Source: RYN-230 sp963720645
GTDB taxonomy: Bacteria; Actinomycetota; Actinomycetes; Streptosporangiales; Streptosporangiaceae
DNA: 64,000 nt
Assembly (NCBI GenBank): GCA_963720645.1
Contig: CAVRFX010000017.1
Span: 1 to 64,000 of the forward strand
Direction of reading: 5' to 3'
This document shows positions 8,445 to 18,419 of the stretch, in pieces (the first letter of the stretch is position 1; each line of letters opens with the position of its first letter). Both the position numbers and the translations under genes were made by a program. The notes under the pieces were generated by a model. That model had not been told where the DNA came from, did not search any database, and saw only the letters and a list, made by a program, of their open reading frames with translations.

Positions 8445-8635
8445 CGCTGGCCGGGGCCAGAAACTGCGGATAGGAGTCGGGTGCTGTTGCCGGCGAGGGG
8501 GTCGCGCGGGGACGCCGGACCGGCCCCGGCCACCGAGTCCCGGCCAGCCGCGCTCAGGACCGCCCTGACCCCGGGCCGGCTCACGCGCCTTGCCGCGCGT
8601 GATGGCCGCCAGTGATCCCAGATCGGAGCTCATGA

Positions 8636-10792
8636 GTGAATCCCGTGACTACCAGTGTGTTTGACCTTCCCGACCGCCTTATCGCCAAGGCCGACCCCGC
8701 GCTGATCGGCGGTGACGAGCGGCACTTCGCGGCCATCGCGGAGAGCCTCGAGCAGTCGATCGCCGACCTGTCCGGCCGCCTCGATGCCGAGCGCAAGGCG
8801 CCCGGCGGCATCGGCCAGAAGGCGCTGGAGCGGGACATGCAGATCCACCGGCTGACCGCCCGCCTGCGCCTCCTGCGCCGCTTCGGCCTGGACCTGTGCC
8901 TCGGGCACATCGTCCGGGCGGGCGACCCCGAGCCGGTGTACATCGGGCGGCTTGGCCTCACCGACAGCGAGGGCCGCCGGCTGCTGCTGGACTGGCGTTC
9001 CCCCGCGGCCGAGCCGTTCTTCGGGGCGACCCACGCCAATCCGATGGGCCTGGCCAGCCGCCGCAGGTACCGCTGGACCGGCGGCCGGATCAGCGACTAC
9101 TGGGACGAGGTGTTCACCTCGGACGGTTTTGCCGGGCACGCCGCCGCGCTGGACGACCAGTCCGCGTTCATCGCCAGCCTGGGCGGCAGCCGGTCGGCGC
9201 GGATGCGGGACGTGCTCGGCACCATCCAGGCCGACCAGGACGCCATCATCCGGGCGGGATCCCGCGGCGCTCTCGTCGTCGACGGGGGTCCGGGGACGGG
9301 GAAGACGGTCGTCGCCCTGCACCGCTCCGCCTACCTCCTCTACTCCGACCCTCGCCTCGGTCACCGCCGTGGCGGCGTGCTGTTCGTCGGGCCGCACCAG
9401 CCCTACCTGGCCTACGTCTCCGACGTGCTCCCCAGCCTCGGCGAGGAAGGCGTGCAGACCTGCACCCTGCGGGGCCTCGTCGCGGAGGGAGCCACAGCAG
9501 CAATCGAGGCCGACCCGGACGTGGCCCGCCTGAAGTCGTCCGCGGATCTGGTGAAAGCGATCGAGACCGCCGTCAGGTTCTACGAGAAGCCGCCCGCCAA
9601 GGGGATGACGGTCGAGACCGGCTGGTCCGACATCTGGCTGAGCGCCGGCGACTGGGCTGAGGCGTTCGGAGCAGCCGAACCCGGTACCCCGCACAACGAG
9701 GCGCGCGACCAGATCTGGGAGGCGCTGCTCACGATCCTGGCGGACTCCTGCGACGACGACGTGCCGGCGGACCTGCTCCGCAAGTCGCTGCTGCGCAGCA
9801 GGGAGCTGCTCACGGCCCTGAACAGGGCGTGGCCGCTGCTCTGGGCGGACGACCTCGTCGGCGACCTGTGGTCGGTCCCCGCCTACCTGCGGATGTGCGC
9901 TCCCTGGCTCAGCCCCGAGGATGCTGCCAAGCTGCAGCGCGAGGACGCCCAGGCCTGGACGGTGTCCGACCTGCCGCTCCTGGACGCGGCACGGCAGCGG
10001 CTCGGCGACCCGGAGGCGTCACGGCGGCAGCGCCGTCACCACGCCGCCGTCGCCGCCGAACGCGAGCGCATGTCCAGGGTCGTCGACGACCTGATTGAGG
10101 CCGCCGACGACGAATACGGCGTAGGCCTGGTGACGATGCTGCGCGGCGAGGACTTCCAGGATGCCCTGGTCAACGAGACGGCACTGCGCAGCACCGACCC
10201 GGACCTGCTGGCCGGCCCGTTCGCGCACATCGTCGTGGACGAGGCTCAGGAACTGACCGACGCGGAGTGGCAGATGCTGCTGCTGCGCTGCCCGTCGCGG
10301 AGCTTCACCATCGTCGGGGACCGCGCCCAGGCCCGGCACGGGTTCACCGAGTCGTGGCAGGAACGGCTCGAGCGGATCGGGCTCGACCAGATCAGCCTGG
10401 CTTCGCTGACCATCAACTACCGCACGCCGGAACAGGTCATGGCGGAGGCCGAGCCGGTGATCAGGGCCGTGCTCCCGGACGCCAACGTGCCGACCTCCAT
10501 CCGCGGCAGCGACGTCCCCGTCCGGCATGGATCTGCTGCGGATCTGGGCTCGATCCTCGACACCTGGCTCGCCGCGCACGCCGACGGGATCGCCTGCGTC
10601 ATCGGCGATCCCACCTTCCAGGCCACGTCCCGCGTCCGGTCGCTGGCCCCGGAGCTGTCCAAGGGACTCGAGTTCGACCTGGTCGTCCTCATCGACCCGG
10701 AGGCGTTCGGCACCGGCATCGAAGGAGCGGTCAACCGCTACGTCGCGATGACCCGGGCGACCCAGCAACTCGTCATCCTGACCAGCTCCTGA
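8636..10792 (+). CDS. helR: HelD/HelR-like RNA polymerase-associated ATPase
   Basis: This 718-residue protein has the UvrD/Rep superfamily-1 ATPase architecture of HelD proteins. The N-terminus is helical (about 1-85), as in the arm that enters the polymerase secondary channel. Walker A GGPGTGKT is at about 217-224, the Walker B region is IVVDEAQELTDAEWQ, and motif VI is YVAMTRATQQL near the end. HelD proteins bind RNA polymerase, not DNA, and release stalled complexes. HelR members also displace rifamycins and give resistance. The palindrome about 210 nt upstream supports the HelR reading. The GTG start at 8636 has GGAG about 7 nt upstream. HelD-like identity is strong; resistance function is inferred. 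Confidence 0.8.
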   Translation: MNPVTTSVFDLPDRLIAKADPALIGGDERHFAAIAESLEQSIADLSGRLDAERKAPGGIGQKALERDMQIHRLTARLRLLRRFGLDLCLGHIVRAGDPEPVYIGRLGLTDSEGRRLLLDWRSPAAEPFFGATHANPMGLASRRRYRWTGGRISDYWDEVFTSDGFAGHAAALDDQSAFIASLGGSRSARMRDVLGTIQADQDAIIRAGSRGALVVDGGPGTGKTVVALHRSAYLLYSDPRLGHRRGGVLFVGPHQPYLAYVSDVLPSLGEEGVQTCTLRGLVAEGATAAIEADPDVARLKSSADLVKAIETAVRFYEKPPAKGMTVETGWSDIWLSAGDWAEAFGAAEPGTPHNEARDQIWEALLTILADSCDDDVPADLLRKSLLRSRELLTALNRAWPLLWADDLVGDLWSVPAYLRMCAPWLSPEDAAKLQREDAQAWTVSDLPLLDAARQRLGDPEASRRQRRHHAAVAAERERMSRVVDDLIEAADDEYGVGLVTMLRGEDFQDALVNETALRSTDPDLLAGPFAHIVVDEAQELTDAEWQMLLLRCPSRSFTIVGDRAQARHGFTESWQERLERIGLDQISLASLTINYRTPEQVMAEAEPVIRAVLPDANVPTSIRGSDVPVRHGSAADLGSILDTWLAAHADGIACVIGDPTFQATSRVRSLAPELSKGLEFDLVVLIDPEAFGTGIEGAVNRYVAMTRATQQLVILTSS

Positions 10793-10916
10793 CGCTGGCC
10801 ACGGTCACGCAGCCGCCGTTATCTGCATAGGAGATGGTTGTTAGCAATAGATTTCGTTTGCGTAGATGACCGGGCGGACCTGATGCTGGAGGCGTCCGCT
10901 CGTGGAGGAGTTCTCA

Positions 10917-11494
10917 ATGCCCGCAACGACGCCCGTGGCGCCGGTCATCGTCAGCCCGCCGGCGCGGCCTGCCCGCCCGGCCCGGCACCGCACCGGCTTC
11001 TGGCTGGTCGGCTTCGTGTTCCTGGTCACCATGGCTTTCTCGGCGGTGCCCGCGCCGTTGTACGTGCTGTACGCGGCACGCGACCGGTTCGGCCCGCTGA
11101 TGATCACGGTGATCTTCGCGGCGTACGCGGTCGGCGTGGGAGAAGCCAGCTGGCTTTCGGGCTGCTGGCCCTGGTCGCGGGGCTGGCCGTGATCACCGTG
11201 GCGTTCTGGCTGGCCAGCCTGGCGCTGTTGCTGGCGGGCGGCATCGTGGCGGGGAGCGGGGCAGGCGCCGCGTTCAAGGGCAGCGTGACCACCGTGCTGC
11301 GCGTCGCCCGGCCGGAGGCCCGCGGCGAGGCGCTGGCCGGGTTGTTCCTGGCCGGATACGTCGGCCTGGCCTTCCCGGTGGTGGCGCTGGGCCTGGCCAC
11401 CCAGCTGCTGTCCGGGCGGGTGGCGGTGCTGGGCTTCGCGGCCCTGCTGGTGGCGGTGGTGGCCCTGGTCAGCCGCCGGCTGCTGAGGACCTGA
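10917..11494 (+). pseudogene. MFS transporter with internal deletion and frameshift
   Basis: The N-terminal part includes RTGFWLVGFVFLVTMAFSAV and helix 2, typical of a major facilitator exporter. Near 11143 the sequence jumps to what looks like the last four helices (LAFGLLALVAGLAVI through VSRRLLRT) in another frame. The total coding potential is about 190 residues, where an MFS protein needs about 400. So roughly half the protein, including the central loop, is missing. The start ATG at 10917 has a good GGAGGA site. It follows the HelD-like gene by 124 nt. The remnant cannot transport anything. Confidence 0.75.
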
Positions 11495-11582
11495 CGGGCG
11501 GCTCCGGCGCGCCTGTCCTCGCTCACTAGGCTGGAAAGAGCGCGGCTTCCCGGCCCCCTTCCCCACTCCCCGGAGAGGAACC

Positions 11583-12563
<981 letters not shown>

Positions 12564-12787
12564 GGTGCGGGCGCCCGGCATCATCCGGGGCCCCAGGGTG
12601 AACGGCCTCGCCGGTGGCCTGCCGCGACACGGAGGCTTATGTTGCCGCGCGGGCCAGCGCGTCCTCGGCCTGCGCGGCAAGAACGCCGACCAGGCCAGCC
12701 GCGGATGGCAGGTCGCTGATGAGATCGATGGCCTCACTGGCCCACCCGGGCAGCTTCCAGGCCAGCCGACAGGAAGCAACGCACCGC

Positions 12788-13426
12788 ATGCCCGCAGACC
12801 AGGACCCTGACCGCCACCTGGGCAGGCGGCGGATGGTTACGCAGGCCCTGTGGCTGGTCTCGATCTCCGTCGTGTCCGGCGCCCTGTCCGGCGCCTTCTC
12901 GGTGATCACCGGTCTGCACGGGCACAGCCTGAGCGTCCTCGCGGTCGGGCTGGGCGTGCTCGCCGACGTCACCGGATCGGCTGCCCTGATCTGGCGGTTC
13001 CGGGCGGAACGGCACCAGCCCGGGCAGGGCGGCCCGCAGGAAACGCGGGCCGCCATCATCGTGTCCGCCGCCCTGGCCGTCGTCAGTGCCGTGCTCGTGG
13101 CCGAGTCGGTTACCGCGCTGGTGAACGGCTCCCGGCCCGGCACCTCAGGCACCACCCTGATCGCCGCCGCCGTATCCCTCGCCGTTCTCACCCCCCTGGC
13201 CTACGCGAAGCGCCGCCTGGGCCAGCGGATGGCCAGCCGCGCGCTGCAAGGCGACGGGGCCCTCAGCGGGATCGGAGCGGCCACCAGCCTGCTGGCGCTC
13301 GTCTCCCTCGCCCTGTACCACGCACTGGGCTGGTGGTGGGCAGACCGGGTCGCCGCGCTGGCTGTCGCGGCCGCTGCCGCCGTCGAAGCCTGGCACACCG
13401 CGCCACGTCACGGCTCGTCTGGCTGA
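12788..13426 (+). CDS. CDF-like cation transporter membrane protein
   Basis: This 212-residue protein has five or six hydrophobic segments with the layout of a cation diffusion facilitator membrane domain. The segment HGHSLSVLAVGLGVLADV resembles the first metal-site helix, and GDGALSGIGAATSLLALVS the second. Polar residues are fewer than in zinc exporters, and no cytoplasmic C-terminal metal domain is present. The ATG at 12788 follows AGGAAG. The same frame runs open to 12614, but the extra residues are low-complexity. The transport function is tentative. Confidence 0.65.
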   Translation: MPADQDPDRHLGRRRMVTQALWLVSISVVSGALSGAFSVITGLHGHSLSVLAVGLGVLADVTGSAALIWRFRAERHQPGQGGPQETRAAIIVSAALAVVSAVLVAESVTALVNGSRPGTSGTTLIAAAVSLAVLTPLAYAKRRLGQRMASRALQGDGALSGIGAATSLLALVSLALYHALGWWWADRVAALAVAAAAAVEAWHTAPRHGSSG

Positions 13427-13525
13427 CTCACCGTGTCAGTACCTCACTACGCTGTGAGCGTGGCTGGTGGCCTGGCCCGGGCAGCGCTGCCCACGCGGGT
13501 GATCACCGGCTGCTGAGGAGGACCG

Positions 13526-14338
13526 ATGGGGCGGGTAGAAGCCGGCGGGGTCGGTATCGAGTACGAGGTGGCCGGGGCGGGGCGTCCGGTCCTGCTGCTG
13601 CACGGCTTTCCTGACTCTGGCCGCCTGTGGCGTTATCAGGTACCGGCGCTGGCCGGGGCCGGGTTCCGGGTGATCATCCCTGACTTGCGCGGCTACGGGC
13701 GCTCTGACAAGCCCGGGCCCGTTGATGCGTACTCGCTCCCGTTGCTGGCCGGGGATGTCCTGGCGATCCTGGCCCAGCTTGAGATCGGCCAGGCTCATGT
13801 GGTCGGCCACGACTGGGGCGCCGCCCTGGCCTGGGGGCTGGCCGCCCTGTCGCCCGGCAGCGTCGACCATCTGGTCACGTTGTCGGTGGGCAACCCGGTC
13901 ACGTTCCTGCGCACGCTGGAGCAGCGGCAAAAGTCGTGGTACATGCTGCTGTTCCAGTTCCCCGGGATCGCCGAGCGCTGGCTGACCGAGAACGACTGGG
14001 CCAATTTCCGGAGCTGGGGAGGGCACCCCGACACCGACCAGGTGATCGCCGAGCTGGAGGCAAACGGCTCACTCACGCCCGGCCTCAACTGGTACCGGGC
14101 CAACGTCTCGCCCGAGTCCTGGGTGGGACCGCCGGTGCAGCTCCCGCCGGTGCAGGCCCCGACGATGGGTGTGTGGAGCACGGGGGATTTCGCCCTCTCC
14201 GAGGTGCAGATGACAGACTCTGCCGCCCACGTGGCGGGCCCATGGCGCTACGAGCGGCTGGACGGCCCCGGCCACTGGATGCAACTGGACGCCCCCGGGC
14301 AGGTGAACGCGCTGCTCCTCGACTTCCTGCCCCGCTAA
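13526..14338 (+). CDS. Alpha/beta hydrolase, epoxide-hydrolase-like
   Basis: This 270-residue protein has the alpha/beta-hydrolase fold. The oxyanion motif HGFPD is at about 26-30, and DLRGYGRSDKP follows. The nucleophile elbow GHDWGA has Asp at about residue 96, the pattern of epoxide hydrolases and haloalkane dehalogenases rather than serine esterases. The catalytic His is in GPGHWMQLD near residue 254. A GGAGG site precedes the ATG. The substrate is unknown; the frame is intact. Confidence 0.87.
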   Translation: MGRVEAGGVGIEYEVAGAGRPVLLLHGFPDSGRLWRYQVPALAGAGFRVIIPDLRGYGRSDKPGPVDAYSLPLLAGDVLAILAQLEIGQAHVVGHDWGAALAWGLAALSPGSVDHLVTLSVGNPVTFLRTLEQRQKSWYMLLFQFPGIAERWLTENDWANFRSWGGHPDTDQVIAELEANGSLTPGLNWYRANVSPESWVGPPVQLPPVQAPTMGVWSTGDFALSEVQMTDSAAHVAGPWRYERLDGPGHWMQLDAPGQVNALLLDFLPR

Positions 14339-14371
14339 CCCGCCGGGGCAGCGGCCCTCATCAGCGTCCGG

Positions 14372-14953
14372 TCATCGCTGCCGCTGCCGGAGCCGGCGGT
14401 TCTTGATCCGGTTGCCGCAGGTGGCCATGTCGCACCAGGCGCCTGCCCCGCTGTGGGAACGGTCGTAGAAGGCCCACCGGCAGTCCGGGTTACCGCAGGC
14501 CTTGAGCCGCGTCCAGGTTCCATCGCGCTGGGCGTCGCGGATCAGCAGCAGCAGCGTGAGCAGGGCCGCGCCAGGCCGGTCGGCGGGCCCGGGGCCGATG
14601 CTGACCTGCCCGCCCGGGCTGACGTCCAGCGCGGGCCGGGAGGCGCGGGCAACGGCCTGCAGGGGCAGCAGGTCGCCGGGCGGGGGCGGCGGGCCGCCAC
14701 TGTTGGCGACCAGCATCGCGCGGATGCCCTCACGGACACCGCGGGCGAGGTGCAGCTCGGCGGGGTCCGGCTGGTGCCCGGCGCTCCACAGCCCGGCCTC
14801 GGTCAGCCAGGTGCGGGCGGTTGCGGGATCGAGCAGCAGGTCGGAGCCGTGGTCGCCATCCCAGGTGTTGACGAACGACTGCACCAGCAGCAGTGGCATG
14901 GGGGCCGGCTTGGTTTCCTCGCCGGGGACCCACGAGGGCATGGTCACCACCAC
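14372..14953 (-). CDS. CGNR zinc-finger / ABATE-domain protein
   Basis: This 193-residue protein has an N-terminal ABATE-like helical domain (LLVQSFVNTWDGD, ELHLARGVREGIRAML) and a C-terminal CGNR zinc finger. The finger runs from KACGNPDCRWAFYDRS through GAWCDMATCGNRIK, with four Cys ligands and the CGNR signature. The family is thought to act as stress-responsive regulators. It is divergent from the EamA exporter, and a dyad lies between them, so it probably represses or activates that exporter. Starts at GTG 14953 or ATG 14941 are both possible. Confidence 0.85.
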   Translation of the reverse strand: MVVTMPSWVPGEETKPAPMPLLLVQSFVNTWDGDHGSDLLLDPATARTWLTEAGLWSAGHQPDPAELHLARGVREGIRAMLVANSGGPPPPPGDLLPLQAVARASRPALDVSPGGQVSIGPGPADRPGAALLTLLLLIRDAQRDGTWTRLKACGNPDCRWAFYDRSHSGAGAWCDMATCGNRIKNRRLRQRQR

Positions 14954-14984
14954 AGCGTATCACCACAGTGACCGCTTAAGAGGT

Positions 14985-15013
14985 TTGACCGGTCTCATCG
15001 TGACCTCTAAACT
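14985..15013 (+). promoter_or_regulatory. Promoter of the EamA exporter
   Basis: TTGACC (14985-14990) and TAAACT (15008-15013) are separated by 17 nt, an excellent match to a housekeeping promoter. It reads toward the exporter. Confidence 0.65.
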
Positions 15014-15028
15014 AGCTTTACTAGTCAC
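15000..15028. promoter_or_regulatory. 29-bp operator-like dyad
   Basis: The symmetric arms GTGAC/GTCAC and TAAA/TTTA are arranged at equal distances around CTAGC. The dyad overlaps the -10 of the exporter promoter, so a bound protein would block it. The divergent CGNR protein is the natural candidate. Confidence 0.55.
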
Positions 15029-15084
15029 CTATGAAGATCGGGTGCCGCGACGCGCAGGCGCCTGGCCGATCGGAGGTGCACGTC

Positions 15085-15933
15085 ATGGTGATCCTGTTGG
15101 GTCTGGCCGCGGCCGTGCTGTATGGCAGCGGCGACTTCCTCGGCGGCCTGGCCGCCCGCCGGGCGCACGTGCTGGCGGTGCTCACGCTGGCTGAGGGCGC
15201 GGGGGCAGCCGTCGCGCTCGCCGCCGCGGCCATGTCGCCAGGCGCGCCCAGCGTGGCCGGCCTGGCCTGGGGGATCGGCGCCGGCCTGGTCGGCGGGCTC
15301 GGGCTGATCATCTTCTACATCGGCCTGGCGGCGGGGCCGATGAGCGTGGTCGCGCCGGTATCCGGGCTCGTGTCCACGGTCCTGCCGGTCGGGGTGGCAC
15401 TGGCTGACGGCGAGCGGCCCGGAGCCGGTGTCTATGCCGGCGCGCTGCTCTGCCTGGTCGCCATCGTGCTGGCCAGCTCGGCCGGCCAGGCCAGCGCGGC
15501 ACAACGTCAGGCCCGCCCGGGCCGGGCCATTGCCTACGGCGTCGCAGCAGGCGTCCCGTTCGGCCTGTTCTTCCTGCTCATCCGTAACGCCGGGCAGACC
15601 GGGGAACTATGGCCGGTGGCGGCCGCGCGGGTCGGCGAGCTGGCGGCCGTCCTGACCGCCGCAGCCGTGCTGCGGCGCGGCCTGCGGCTACGCTGCGCGG
15701 CGCGGCGGCTCCTGCTGGCCGCGGCCGGCGCGGGCGTGATCGATGTCGCCGCGAACATCTGCTACGTGGCGGCCACCAGGACCGGCATGTTCGGCCTGGC
15801 CGTCGTGCTGGCCTCGCTCTACCCCGGGATCACCGTGCTGCTGGCCCGGGTGGTACTCGGCGAACGGCTGCGCTGGGTACAGCGGGCCGGCCTCGGGCTC
15901 GCGGCGATCGGCATCCTGCTCGTCGCGGCATGA
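15085..15933 (+). CDS. EamA/DMT-family transporter
   Basis: This protein of about 282 residues has ten predicted membrane helices in two EamA repeats. The first runs from about residue 2 to 130 and the second from about 150 (RAIAYGVAAGVPFGLFFLLI). The end GERLRWVQRAGLGLAAIGI is typical of the family. Members export amino acids, metabolites or drugs. I chose the ATG at 15085, which has GGAGG 8 nt upstream. An ATG at 15031 in frame would add 18 residues lacking hydrophobic character. The substrate is unknown. Confidence 0.85.
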   Translation: MVILLGLAAAVLYGSGDFLGGLAARRAHVLAVLTLAEGAGAAVALAAAAMSPGAPSVAGLAWGIGAGLVGGLGLIIFYIGLAAGPMSVVAPVSGLVSTVLPVGVALADGERPGAGVYAGALLCLVAIVLASSAGQASAAQRQARPGRAIAYGVAAGVPFGLFFLLIRNAGQTGELWPVAAARVGELAAVLTAAAVLRRGLRLRCAARRLLLAAAGAGVIDVAANICYVAATRTGMFGLAVVLASLYPGITVLLARVVLGERLRWVQRAGLGLAAIGILLVAA

Positions 15934-16006
15934 GCCCGGCCGCCGGCTGGTGCCCGGCGCGCGCTGCGCCGGCCACGCCGTTCGCCGCCGGGCCGGCTTT
16001 CGGGCG

Positions 16007-17188
16007 ATGAGCTACCAGCATCGCGGGGTGGCCAATTTCGGGGACCTGCAGAATGAGATCTACCTTGCGGGGCTCTCGGGCGTGGTGCCCTCGCTCCCGA
16101 TGTCGTTCGCCGAACTGGAGCGGCGGGCGGAGCTGGCGATGCCGCCCGGGACGTGGTCGTACGTCGCAGGGGGAGCCGGTGACGAGCACACCCAGCGCAG
16201 CAACCGGACGGCCTTCGACCACTGGGGCGTCGTACCGCGGATGCTGCGGGCGCACACCGACCGGGACCTGTCGGTCGAGCTGTTCGGCACCACCTTCGCG
16301 ACACCGGTCTTCCTGGCCCCGATCGGGGTGATCGGGATCTGCACCCAGGACGGCCACGGCGACCTGGCCGCGGCCCGCGCGGCCGCCGCTACCGGCGTGC
16401 CCATGGTGGCCTCGACGCTGAGCGAGGACCCGCTGGAGGATGTGGCCGCCGAGTTCGGCGAGACCCCGGGGTTCTTCCAGCTGTACTGCCCGACCGATCC
16501 CGAGGTGGCCGCCAGCCTCGTTCAGCGGGCGGAGGCGGCCGGCTACCGCGCGATCGTGGTCACCCTCGACACCTGGGTCACCGGCTGGCGGCCGCGTGAT
16601 CTGTCTACCTCCAACTTTCCGCAGCTGCGGGGCCGCTGCCTGACGACGTACTTCTCCGACCCGGTCTTCCGGAGCCGGCTGCACAAGACGCCCGAGGAGG
16701 ACCCGGGTACTGCGATCCTGACCTGGGCGCTCATGTTCGGGCGGCCGCTGGCCTGGGACGACCTGGCCTGGCTGCGCTCGCTGACCACCCTGCCCCTGGT
16801 GCTCAAGGGCGTCTGCCACCCCGACGACGCCCGCCAGGCCGTCGATGAGGGCATCGACGGCATCTACGTCTCCACGCACGGCGGCCGGCAAGCCAACGGC
16901 GGCCTCGCCGCCATCGACTGCCTGGCTGACGTGGCCGACGCGGTGCCCGACGTGCCAGTCCTTTTCGACTCCGGCGTCCGCTCCGGCTCCGACGTGGTGA
17001 AGGCGCTCGCACTCGGCGCCACCGCAGTCGGGATCGGCCGCCCCTACGCCTACGGCGCCGCGCTGGGTGGCACCGACGGCATCGTCCACGTGCTCCGGAC
17101 GATCCTGGCCGAGGCCGACCTGCTGATGGCGGTCGACGGCTACCCAACCCTCGCCGATCTCGGCCGGGACGCGATCCGGCGCACCTGA
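16007..17188 (+). CDS. FMN-dependent alpha-hydroxy-acid oxidase, lactate 2-monooxygenase-like
   Basis: This 393-residue flavoprotein oxidises a 2-hydroxy acid such as lactate. The N-terminus (FGDLQNEIYLAGLSG) matches lactate 2-monooxygenase-type members. Active-site elements include FFQLYCPTD, VTLDTWVTGWRPRDL, the FMN-binding Lys in LPLVLKGV, and the catalytic His and Arg in VSTHGGRQANGG. The FMN-phosphate motif is in DSGVRSGSDVVKALALGA. The frame stays open upstream to 15743, but homology begins at the ATG at 16007. It is convergent with the sigma factor gene. Confidence 0.9.
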   Translation: MSYQHRGVANFGDLQNEIYLAGLSGVVPSLPMSFAELERRAELAMPPGTWSYVAGGAGDEHTQRSNRTAFDHWGVVPRMLRAHTDRDLSVELFGTTFATPVFLAPIGVIGICTQDGHGDLAAARAAAATGVPMVASTLSEDPLEDVAAEFGETPGFFQLYCPTDPEVAASLVQRAEAAGYRAIVVTLDTWVTGWRPRDLSTSNFPQLRGRCLTTYFSDPVFRSRLHKTPEEDPGTAILTWALMFGRPLAWDDLAWLRSLTTLPLVLKGVCHPDDARQAVDEGIDGIYVSTHGGRQANGGLAAIDCLADVADAVPDVPVLFDSGVRSGSDVVKALALGATAVGIGRPYAYGAALGGTDGIVHVLRTILAEADLLMAVDGYPTLADLGRDAIRRT

Positions 17189-17209
17189 GCACTGCCGGCC
17201 GCAGGTGGC

Positions 17210-18419
17210 CTAGGGCCTCACCTGGCTGGCCCGCGACTCCAGGTAGCGCCGCTCGGCGATGCTGGCGGTGGACTTCGCGGCGCGCCGGTAGTGCTCGTAC
17301 GCCCCGGCCGGGTCGCCGGTCTTCTCCAGCAGATGCGCCCGTACGGACAGCAGCCGGTGATGCCCGGCCATCCGCTCGTCGCTATCCAAGGTGGACAGCA
17401 GGGCCAGCCCGGCCCGCGGGCCCTCGGTCTCGGCGAGCGCGATCGCCCGGTTGAGGGTGACCATCGGGTTGGGCGCGATCCGTTCCAGGATCAGGTAAAG
17501 AGCGTGCACCTGCGGCCAGTTGGTCTCCCCGGCCGTGTCCGCATCGGCGTGCGTGGCGGCGATGGCGGCCTGCAGCTGGTAAGGCCCCAGCGCCGGCCGG
17601 CCAGCGACGCCTTGACCAGCTCGGTGCCCTCGTCGATCAGCCCGCGGTCCCACGTCGCACGATCCTGCTGGTCCAGCGGCACCAGGTCGCCCGCCGCCGT
17701 CGTACGCGCCCGCGGCGGGCGTGGGTCAGCAGCATCAGCGCGAGCAGCCCGGTCACCTCGCCGTCCCCGGGCAGCTGCGCGTGCACCATCCTGGCCAGCC
17801 GGATCGCCTCGTGCGCGAGGTCGGCGCGGTGCAGCTCGCGGCCCGAGGAGGCGGTGTAGCCCTCGTTGAAGATCAGGTAGAGCACGTGCAGGACGACCCG
17901 CAGCCGCTCCTCGCGCTCCGCGCCGTCCGGCAGGCTGAACGAGCTGCCGGCGGCCTTGATGCGCTGCTTGGCCCGGCTGATCCTGGCCGCCATCGTGGCC
18001 TCCGGCACCAGGAACGCGCGGGCGATCTCGGCCGTGGTCAGGCCGCCGACCGCCCGCAGCGTCAGGGCGGTCTGGGAGGCCGGGGTCAGCGCCGGGTGGC
18101 AGCACAGGAACAGCAGGACGAGCGTGTCGTCGGTGTCCGGTACGTCCTCGGGCACCACCTCGGTGGCCGTCGCCACCTCCCGTTCGCGGCGCGCGTGGTC
18201 GCTGCGCATCTGGTCGATGAGCCGCCGGGACGCGACCGTCACCAGCCAGCCGCGCGGGTTGTCCGGCACTCCCTCGGCGGGCCATTGCAGGGTGGCGGTG
18301 AGGACCGCCTCCTGCACGGCATCCTCGCACCCTTCGAACTGGCCGTGCCGGCGCACCAGCGCGCCGAGGACCTGCGGCGCGAGCTCACGCAGCAGGTCCT
18401 CGATGGCTGGTGCGGTCAC
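17210..18419 (-). CDS. ECF sigma factor with C-terminal TPR-like extension (ECF42-like), frame interrupted
   Basis: Regions sigma-2 (HGQFEGCEDAVQEAVLTAT, NPRGWLVTVASRRLIDQMRS) and sigma-4 (LTLRAVGGLTTAEIARAF, ATMAARISRAKQRIKAA) direct RNA polymerase to specific promoters. A long C-terminal extension ends with ALYLILERIAPNPMVTLNRA and TGDPAGAYEHYRRA. ECF42-type factors have this extension and pair with a YCII/DGPF protein, as here: the stop of that gene and this GTG start overlap (GTGA). The frame changes near 17700 and again near 17600 in GC-rich runs, while homology continues on both sides. Sequencing error is likely. Confidence 0.82.

Larger units (their letters stand above)
7961..8635. other. 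675-nt intergenic region without a convincing gene
   Basis: Short reading frames here have composition like random GC-rich sequence and I do not accept them. The region holds a 16-bp perfect inverted repeat (8101-8174), an AT-richer stretch near 8395, the 19-bp palindrome at 8409-8427 and a likely promoter. That leaves a leader of roughly 190 nt before the HelD-like gene. Confidence 0.6.

Noticed and set aside
8250..8633. Minus-strand 127-residue frame opposite the HelR leader
   Set aside because: Pro/Arg/Gly-rich with no conserved features; it would be antisense to the promoter region.
12614..12787. N-terminal extension of the CDF-like protein, and a 50-residue minus-strand frame at 12637-12789
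   Set aside because: The extension is low-complexity and the ATG at 12788 has a better ribosome site. The minus frame looks somewhat protein-like but has no start signal or homology I can name.
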